Shown: positions 59,217 through 64,000 of the stretch, in pieces
How the letters are laid out: every line of letters starts with the position of its first letter
Position numbering within the stretch: position 1 is the first letter of the stretch
Assembly (NCBI GenBank): GCA_034433515.1
Contig: DAOUAL010000020.1
Coordinates: forward strand, 1 to 64,000
Length of the DNA: 64,000 nucleotides
DNA from: DAOTXS01 sp034433515
GTDB lineage: Bacteria; Chloroflexota; Anaerolineae; UBA4142
Direction: 5' to 3'
The notes under the pieces: model-generated
The model's database searches: none
What the model saw: the letters and a program-made list of their open reading frames with translations, nothing else
Told to the model about the DNA's origin: nothing
Translations under genes and position numbers: made by a program

Positions 59217-59804
59217 ATGACACACAATTTAGTCTTTGCTGGGGTAGGCGGACAGGGGGTTGTGTTGGCGAGCGAAGTGCTGGCACTCGTAGCGGCGGCG
59301 GAAGGCTACGATGTCAAGCAAGGCGAAGTGCACGGGGCGGCTCAGCGCGGGGGTGCCGTCATCAGCCACATTCGCTTTGGCGAGCGAGTTTACTCGCCAC
59401 TGAATCTGCGGGGGCAAGCCGATATCTTGGTCGCCTTTGAAAAACTTGAAGCGGTGCGGCATGCCCATTACCTCAAGCCACAGGGCCTCTTGATTGTCAA
59501 CGATCATCGTGTCGAACCCACAATGCTCAATCCGAGCATGAAATACCCAGACGACCCGATTGGTTTTCTCCAAACCAAATCTTATCGGGTAATCGTGCTC
59601 AAGGCTACCGAGCAAGCACGTTACTGGGGCAACGAACGCGTGACCAGCTTGCTCTTGCTCGGGGCACTGTCCAAGTTTGTTCCACTCAAAAGTGAGACGT
59701 GGGACAAGGTCTTGCGCAAACGCATCCCTGCCACATTCTTGGAACTGAATCAACGAGCGTTTGCGGCAGGACGGTCTGCTGTAGAAGTTAGTGCAACAAC
59801 ATGA
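59217..59804 (+). CDS. iorB: indolepyruvate:ferredoxin oxidoreductase beta subunit
   Basis: The 195-residue gamma-domain subunit starts MTHNLVFAGVGGQGVVLASE and has VKQGEVHGAAQRGGAVISHI (about 39-58), typical of IorB. It partners IorA. Its last six codons (VSATT and the stop) come from a MITE-like repeat: the TGA is part of the repeat's CAACATGAAAT edge. The native C-terminus may thus have been replaced when the repeat inserted. Separated from iorA by the thioesterase gene, as an interrupted iorAB. Confidence 0.92.
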   Translation: MTHNLVFAGVGGQGVVLASEVLALVAAAEGYDVKQGEVHGAAQRGGAVISHIRFGERVYSPLNLRGQADILVAFEKLEAVRHAHYLKPQGLLIVNDHRVEPTMLNPSMKYPDDPIGFLQTKSYRVIVLKATEQARYWGNERVTSLLLLGALSKFVPLKSETWDKVLRKRIPATFLELNQRAFAAGRSAVEVSATT

Positions 59805-59897
59805 AATCGTGGCAGACCAGACCGATGGGGAAACGCCGACCGAGGCGGCTAAACATCCGGTTGACATCACACACTTTCATGTTGGTGCACTCCTAGC
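59788..59897 (+). repeat. 110-bp MITE-like repeat, copy 4, providing the iorB stop codon
   Basis: It starts TTAGTGCAACAACATGAAAT and ends TTTCATGTTGGTGCACTCCT AG, with the shared GGCAGACCAGACCGATGGGG centre. Length and termini match copies 1 and 2. The left edge overlaps the last codons of iorB. The right edge ends about 85 bases before the LivK-type gene's Shine-Dalgarno. Confidence 0.85.
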
Positions 59898-59994
59898 CGC
59901 ACGAGACGGGAAGGAGGTGATCCTCTGCAAAACAAGCCATGATCTGACTCGAACGGTGATCATCCAAGAGTAAGACTAAAAAAGGAGGAGCAAG

Positions 59995-61341
59995 GTGAAG
60001 GTTCGACATGAACTACTGCTGGTGGTAGTGAGCATTGCGATGGTAGCACTGTTTGTTGCCTGTGCTCCTGCTCCAACCCCAACCCCTGTACCGCCGACGG
60101 CCGCACCGACCGTGGTCCCGCCCACTGCCGCGCCCACAAAACCCCCTGCGACCACAGCGCCGCCGACCACAGCACCGCCGACCACAGCACCTACCGCCGC
60201 ACCCAAAGTGGGCGTGGTTTACAAGATTGGCTTTATCTCCGCAGCGACGGGTGCCGCCGCGAGTCTGGGCGTGCCGGAACGGGATGTGGCAAAACTTGTG
60301 GCTGATCAACTCAAAGCCGCGGGTGGTATCGTTGGACCCGACGGAGTTAAGCACGAAGTGCAGATTTTGATCTTTGATGATCAAAGTAGTGCGGACACAG
60401 CGGCGACCCTCGCCCGTCGGTTGATCGAACAGGAACAAGTGCACGTCTTGGTTGCCAGCACGCAAACCGGCACAAGTACCGCGATCGTGCCCATTGCTAC
60501 CGAAGCCAAGGTCCCCAACATTTCAATGGCGTCGGCGCGCTCACTCATCGAAGACCCGCAAACCAAAAAGATGCGGGAATGGATTTTTAAACCGGTGCCG
60601 GAAAATTCACACTCGGCAGGCAAGCAAGCCGAGTACCTCAAAGCCGTTGGCGTGACCAAGGTTTGTCATCTGTACGAAAACTCATCGTACGGGCAGGATA
60701 CCCTGGCGTCCGCCAATGCCGTTTTCCCGACGGCAGGCATCACCATCGTGTACAGCGATGCGTTTGATCCCAAAGCCACCGAGTTCCCCCAACTCGCCAA
60801 AGTCAAAGCCAGTGGCTGTCAAGCGGTGGTCATTGGTGCCATTCCCCCGGCTTCGCCCGTGATGAATGTGGCGGTGCGCGATGCCTTGCCAGATGTCCGC
60901 ATCGTTCATGGGCATGGCTCGTGCAGTCCGGCCCTGATCAAGGCGGCAGGGAAAGCGGCAGAGGGCACCGTGATGCCATGCGGCAAGATTCTGGTGGCTG
61001 ATTCGTTGCCGGATTCTGATCCCGCCAAAGCGCTCAATCTGAAACTGATCAAGGATTATGCTACGGTCAGCAAAGAGCCAATCAGTACTTTTGCTGGGCA
61101 CGGCTATGATGCCTTGCAATGGGCCATTGCTGCCCTCAAGACCTTGCCCGATGGGGGTGCGCTGGCGGAGCAACGGGCTAAGATTCGCACCGCGTTGGAG
61201 AATCTCAAGGATTTCCCAACCACGCATGGTCTGTACAACACGAGTCCCACCGATCATCTGGGATTCAATGCCAGTGAATTTGCTTTTGTCGTCGTCAAGG
61301 ATGGCAAGTTCGTCGTGTTACCCAAGGAGCAGTGGAAATAA
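59995..61341 (+). CDS. substrate-binding lipoprotein of a branched-chain-amino-acid-type ABC transporter
   Basis: The 448-residue protein has a lipoprotein signal peptide with lipobox ALFVAC (Cys23). A Pro/Thr/Ala linker of about 45 residues follows (PTPTPVPPTAAPTVVPPTAA...). Then a type I periplasmic-binding fold begins near residue 75 (YKIGFISAATGAAASLGVPE), with AKVPNISMASARS and AGHGYDALQWAIAAL. It captures a solute outside the cell for the LivHMG-like genes downstream. Location after the aromatic operon suggests an aromatic acid ligand. The start is GTG with AAAGGAGGAG five bases upstream. Confidence 0.92.
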   Translation: MKVRHELLLVVVSIAMVALFVACAPAPTPTPVPPTAAPTVVPPTAAPTKPPATTAPPTTAPPTTAPTAAPKVGVVYKIGFISAATGAAASLGVPERDVAKLVADQLKAAGGIVGPDGVKHEVQILIFDDQSSADTAATLARRLIEQEQVHVLVASTQTGTSTAIVPIATEAKVPNISMASARSLIEDPQTKKMREWIFKPVPENSHSAGKQAEYLKAVGVTKVCHLYENSSYGQDTLASANAVFPTAGITIVYSDAFDPKATEFPQLAKVKASGCQAVVIGAIPPASPVMNVAVRDALPDVRIVHGHGSCSPALIKAAGKAAEGTVMPCGKILVADSLPDSDPAKALNLKLIKDYATVSKEPISTFAGHGYDALQWAIAALKTLPDGGALAEQRAKIRTALENLKDFPTTHGLYNTSPTDHLGFNASEFAFVVVKDGKFVVLPKEQWK

Positions 61342-61396
61342 GAGGTGCCGTGGATGCGCTTGCGCGTCCACGGCAACCCAGTCTTCCGGAAAGAAC

Positions 61397-62431
61397 ATGG
61401 GCGTCATGAAAATCGAATGGCTGGATAAACTTGGTAAACGAGTGGCAACCTATTGGCTAGGCATAGCAGCCTTCTTGATGTTGCTTGGTCTGATTGCCCT
61501 CGGCAGTCGTTACAATTTTGGCGTGGTGGAATACGCGCAGTTTGTTTTGGATGGTTTGCGCGCGGGGGCAATCTATGCGTTGGTTGCGCTGGGATTTGTA
61601 ACGGTGTATCGCGTGACCGGCGTGATCAACTTTGCGCAGGGAGCCTTTGTCATGCTGGGACCCATGATGACCATCTCGTTCTACGAACAGGGATGGTTTG
61701 GGACCCCGGCGTTGGATTTGTTCACAGGCGCGTTGCTAGCGATCGGGATCACCACTTTGATCGGGGTGCTCGTTGAACGGCTTGCCCTCTATCCGGCGCG
61801 CCGGACGTTACCCCTGACCAAGGTCATCATTACCATCGGTGCCTATTTGGCGTTGCAGGGTGCCGCGCTCTTGATCTGGGGACCCCAAGGACACGTCTTG
61901 CCAGCGTTTACGACCCTCACGCCCGCCGATCAATCCTTTCGCTTTGCTGGCTTGCTGGTCAAAGCCCAGAGTCTCTGGATCTGGGGCACTACCGCTCTCG
62001 CACTAGCACTCCTCGCGCTCTTTTTCGAACGAACGATTCTCGGCAAGGCAATGCGCGCGTGCGCCGTCAATCGGATGGCGGCGCAGTTAATGGGGATTCG
62101 CGTGGATATGATGGCCACCCTTTCCTTTGCGATGGCAGCCATTCTGGGTTCGCTCGGTGGGATCGTGTTGGGACCGGTCACCCGTCCGACGTACGATATG
62201 GGGTTAGACTTGGCGCTCAAAGGATTCGTTGCGGCGATTATGGGAGGCTTGGTGAATTTTCCCGTCGCTGTGGTGGGCGGAGTGTTATTAGGCGTTCTGG
62301 AAAACTTTTGGGCGGGGGTTACTCAAGCCGGCTTTAAAGACCTCTTTGCTTTTGTTGTCCTGATTGTGATTCTGGTCCTTCAACCCTATCGGTTCATGAT
62401 GGACAGTCCAACGGAGGTCGAGCCAACATGA
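61397..62431 (+). CDS. ABC transporter permease, LivH type
   Basis: The 344-residue permease has about eight to nine membrane segments and the LivH signature FVTVYRVTGVINFAQGAFVM (about 69-88). The permease coupling region is GIRVDMMATLSFAMAAILGS, and it ends with VVLIVILVLQPYRF. It pairs with the LivM-type protein whose ATG overlaps its stop. An ATG three codons further downstream is an alternative start. The family's N-terminus is normally shorter than the extra cytoplasmic and first hydrophobic part seen here. Confidence 0.92.
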   Translation: MGVMKIEWLDKLGKRVATYWLGIAAFLMLLGLIALGSRYNFGVVEYAQFVLDGLRAGAIYALVALGFVTVYRVTGVINFAQGAFVMLGPMMTISFYEQGWFGTPALDLFTGALLAIGITTLIGVLVERLALYPARRTLPLTKVIITIGAYLALQGAALLIWGPQGHVLPAFTTLTPADQSFRFAGLLVKAQSLWIWGTTALALALLALFFERTILGKAMRACAVNRMAAQLMGIRVDMMATLSFAMAAILGSLGGIVLGPVTRPTYDMGLDLALKGFVAAIMGGLVNFPVAVVGGVLLGVLENFWAGVTQAGFKDLFAFVVLIVILVLQPYRFMMDSPTEVEPT

Positions 62432-63546
62432 AACACAAAATTAGCGTAGATACCCAAGCATTTGGAGTGGGAATTCTGTTACTTGGCACCATCGCTGGGC
62501 TTGAATTTGTCAAGCCGAGCGGATACTCGTTGGCAAGTCTAACTGGCGGCTTGCTCACTCTGGATATGTTGATCCGGGTTGGTTTATTCACCATCGTCTT
62601 GGTAGGTTTGAATTTAGTGATGGGCTATGCCGGGCAGGTCTCGCTGGGGCAAGCCGCGTTTTATGGAATGGGGGCGTTCTTTTCAGCGATTCTCACAGCA
62701 CGCGCATCGGTGTTGGGGATTCCGCCGGCGCTGGCGCAAGCATGGTGGTGGGCTTGGTTGGTAATGCTGGCAGGGATGTGCTTTGTCGGTGGCATCGCGT
62801 ATCTGGTGGGGTTACCGGTCTTGCGACTGCGCGGGCACTATTTGGCAATGGCGACCTTGGGCATTGGCGTGGTGGTCTATGTGCTTTTGAAAGAGAATCT
62901 GGGGTTGGCGCATCTCAATCTGACCGGCGGCTTTGACGGCGTAGCGGCGATTCCCCGGTTACGCCTCGGCGAGTGGACGATCTGGCCGGTGGAACGTTAC
63001 TTTGTACTGGTGTGGATCGTGGCAATGGGCGTGATCTGGGTGGGATTAAATATTGTCAACTCGCGCTATGGCCGTTCGTTGCGTGCGTTACATTCCAACC
63101 AGAGTGCAGCGGAGAGTGTGGGGGTCGCCGTGCACCGAGCCAAAGCGCAAATTTTTGCTCTGAGTGCCGCTTTGGCTTCGTTGGCGGGTAGTCTCTATGC
63201 TCACTTTCAATCGGCGGTCATTCCTGCGACATTTGGTTTTAGTGAATCGCTTGAACTCGTCGTGATGTCGTCGGTGGGTGGGTTGGCAAGTATCTGGGGC
63301 GCGCCATTGGGAACGTTGGCAATCTTGCTCTTGCGCGAAATCTTGCGCACGCAATTGCGTGTGATCCTGCCGTCCGCCAAGGGCGAAGTGGAAGCCGTTG
63401 CCTTTGGGTTGCTGCTCATCGTCATTATGATTTTTATGCCGGAGGGCCTCACCACGGGGACGCTTAAACGGTATCGTCAATGGCGCGCGCACCGTCAATT
63501 GAAAAAAGAACTGAGCGAGTTACTCGAACCACTCGGTGTGAAATAG
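62428..63546 (+). CDS. ABC transporter permease, LivM type
   Basis: The 372-residue permease has about ten hydrophobic segments. LivM-specific stretches include LVMGYAGQVSLGQAAFYGMG (about 63-82), ALHSNQSAAESVGVAVHRAK (about 229-248) and MSSVGGLASIWGAPLGTLAI. It forms the second half of the translocation channel. It overlaps the LivH-type stop by four bases and ends three bases before the ATPase gene, showing a tight transporter operon. Confidence 0.93.
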   Translation: MKHKISVDTQAFGVGILLLGTIAGLEFVKPSGYSLASLTGGLLTLDMLIRVGLFTIVLVGLNLVMGYAGQVSLGQAAFYGMGAFFSAILTARASVLGIPPALAQAWWWAWLVMLAGMCFVGGIAYLVGLPVLRLRGHYLAMATLGIGVVVYVLLKENLGLAHLNLTGGFDGVAAIPRLRLGEWTIWPVERYFVLVWIVAMGVIWVGLNIVNSRYGRSLRALHSNQSAAESVGVAVHRAKAQIFALSAALASLAGSLYAHFQSAVIPATFGFSESLELVVMSSVGGLASIWGAPLGTLAILLLREILRTQLRVILPSAKGEVEAVAFGLLLIVIMIFMPEGLTTGTLKRYRQWRAHRQLKKELSELLEPLGVK

Positions 63547-63549
63547 CGT

Positions 63550-64000
63550 ATGGCGCAACCCTCCAATCTCCTCCAAGTGTCCAAACTGCGCAAAGAATTT
63601 GGTGGCGTGGTGGCTTTGCACAATGTCTCGTTCGAGGTCATGCGCGGCGAGGTGTTTGCCATTATTGGACCCAATGGCGCCGGCAAGACCACGCTCTTTA
63701 ATCTGATTTCGGGCGCGTTGCCCGCCACAGCCGGCGATGTGTATTTCAAGGGCCGGCGGCTCAACCTTCTCTCGCCCGATCAGATTGCCGCGCAAGGGAT
63801 TGCGCGAACCTTTCAAACCGTGCAGACCTTTAGCCAACTCACCGTCTTGGAAAACGTAATGGTGGGACGTCATCTTAAACTGAGTTATAGTCTCTGGCAC
63901 GCCGCGCTCCGCCTGCCCCGCGCCCGCGCCGAGGAGCAACGTGTACGGGCAGATGCGCTTGCCTATCTCGAGATGGTTGGTTTGAGCGAACGCGCGGACG
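63550..64000 (+). CDS. ABC transporter ATPase, LivG type, partial at the window edge
   Basis: The first 150 residues are present. The Walker A motif is GPNGAGKTTLFNLISG (about 39-54), and GIARTFQTVQTFSQLTVLEN (about 83-102) is typical of LivG ATPases. The rest, including the signature motif and Walker B, lies beyond the window. It energises uptake by the LivH/LivM-type channel. A LivF-type partner is expected further right. Confidence 0.93.
   Translation, partial: MAQPSNLLQVSKLRKEFGGVVALHNVSFEVMRGEVFAIIGPNGAGKTTLFNLISGALPATAGDVYFKGRRLNLLSPDQIAAQGIARTFQTVQTFSQLTVLENVMVGRHLKLSYSLWHAALRLPRARAEEQRVRADALAYLEMVGLSERAD

Noticed and set aside
59791..59973. Possible 60-residue protein starting in the MITE-like copy 4
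   Set aside because: The start lies in the repeat's inverted end, there is no ribosome binding site, and other copies carry stops in the same frame.
1..64000. tRNA or rRNA genes
   Set aside because: No T-loop GTTCGA-type motifs in a cloverleaf setting and no rRNA-like stretches were noticed; a covariance-model scan would be decisive.

Overview
The window looks like a bacterial chromosome segment from an anaerobic or facultative member of the Chloroflexota (Anaerolineae-like). This is an inference from three things: Pro/Thr-rich linkers in exported proteins, a type 2 isopentenyl-diphosphate isomerase, and the mix of gene families. No rRNA or tRNA gene was seen. GC content is moderately above 50% by eye, and genes are tightly packed with many Shine-Dalgarno starts and start/stop overlaps.

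Left part (1-31.4 kb) is mostly housekeeping. It holds a partial 4-alpha-glucanotransferase, a YlxP-like protein, a GH1 glycosidase and a large membrane sensor with a class III cyclase domain. Then come a membrane protein, a GTPase, a dodecin, tyrS, a molybdenum-cofactor operon (mobA-fdhD-moeA), acpP, an isoprenoid pair (fni plus a prenyl synthase) and an exonuclease-like gene. A folate C1 operon (fchA-folD-fhs) follows, in which FolD lacks its catalytic lysine. After it lie a PAP2-like phosphatase, HEAT repeats, an aminotransferase, cell-surface glycosyltransferases, a YfhO/flippase fusion, rpsU and a beta-helix surface protein.

Middle (31.5-35.4 kb): an arsR-type regulator with a palindromic operator heads a sulfur-handling module of an SQR-like flavoprotein, DUF1641, a single-cysteine DsrC/TusE protein and a DsrE-family membrane-like protein.

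Right part (35.5-64 kb) is a large anaerobic aromatic-degradation island. A CoA-transferase pair leads in. On the minus strand, acyl-CoA dehydrogenase, FixC, FixX, EtfB and EtfA are followed by a three-subunit 4-hydroxybenzoyl-CoA reductase (hcrCAB) whose diagnostic 4Fe-4S cysteine spacing is intact. Divergently, a PaaX-family regulator precedes 6-oxocyclohexene-carbonyl-CoA hydrolase (oah/bamA), a thiolase, a dienoyl-CoA hydratase (dch) and a four-subunit ATP-dependent benzoyl-CoA reductase of the short-ATPase (Azoarcus Bzd) layout. These are followed by a small CxxC protein, an SDR dehydrogenase, an amidohydrolase, IorA, a thioesterase, IorB and a branched-chain-type ABC uptake system running off the edge. 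Together they suggest uptake of an aromatic acid, removal of a para-hydroxyl at the CoA-thioester level, dearomatisation of benzoyl-CoA driven by ATP and reduced ferredoxin, and modified beta-oxidation. A CoA ligase, a ferredoxin and a classical Had dehydrogenase are not in the window.

Four families of short repeats run through the intergenic spaces. Two stand out: a leader cassette with a hairpin placed immediately upstream of start codons of unrelated genes, and a 110-bp MITE-like element, one copy of which supplies the stop codon of iorB.
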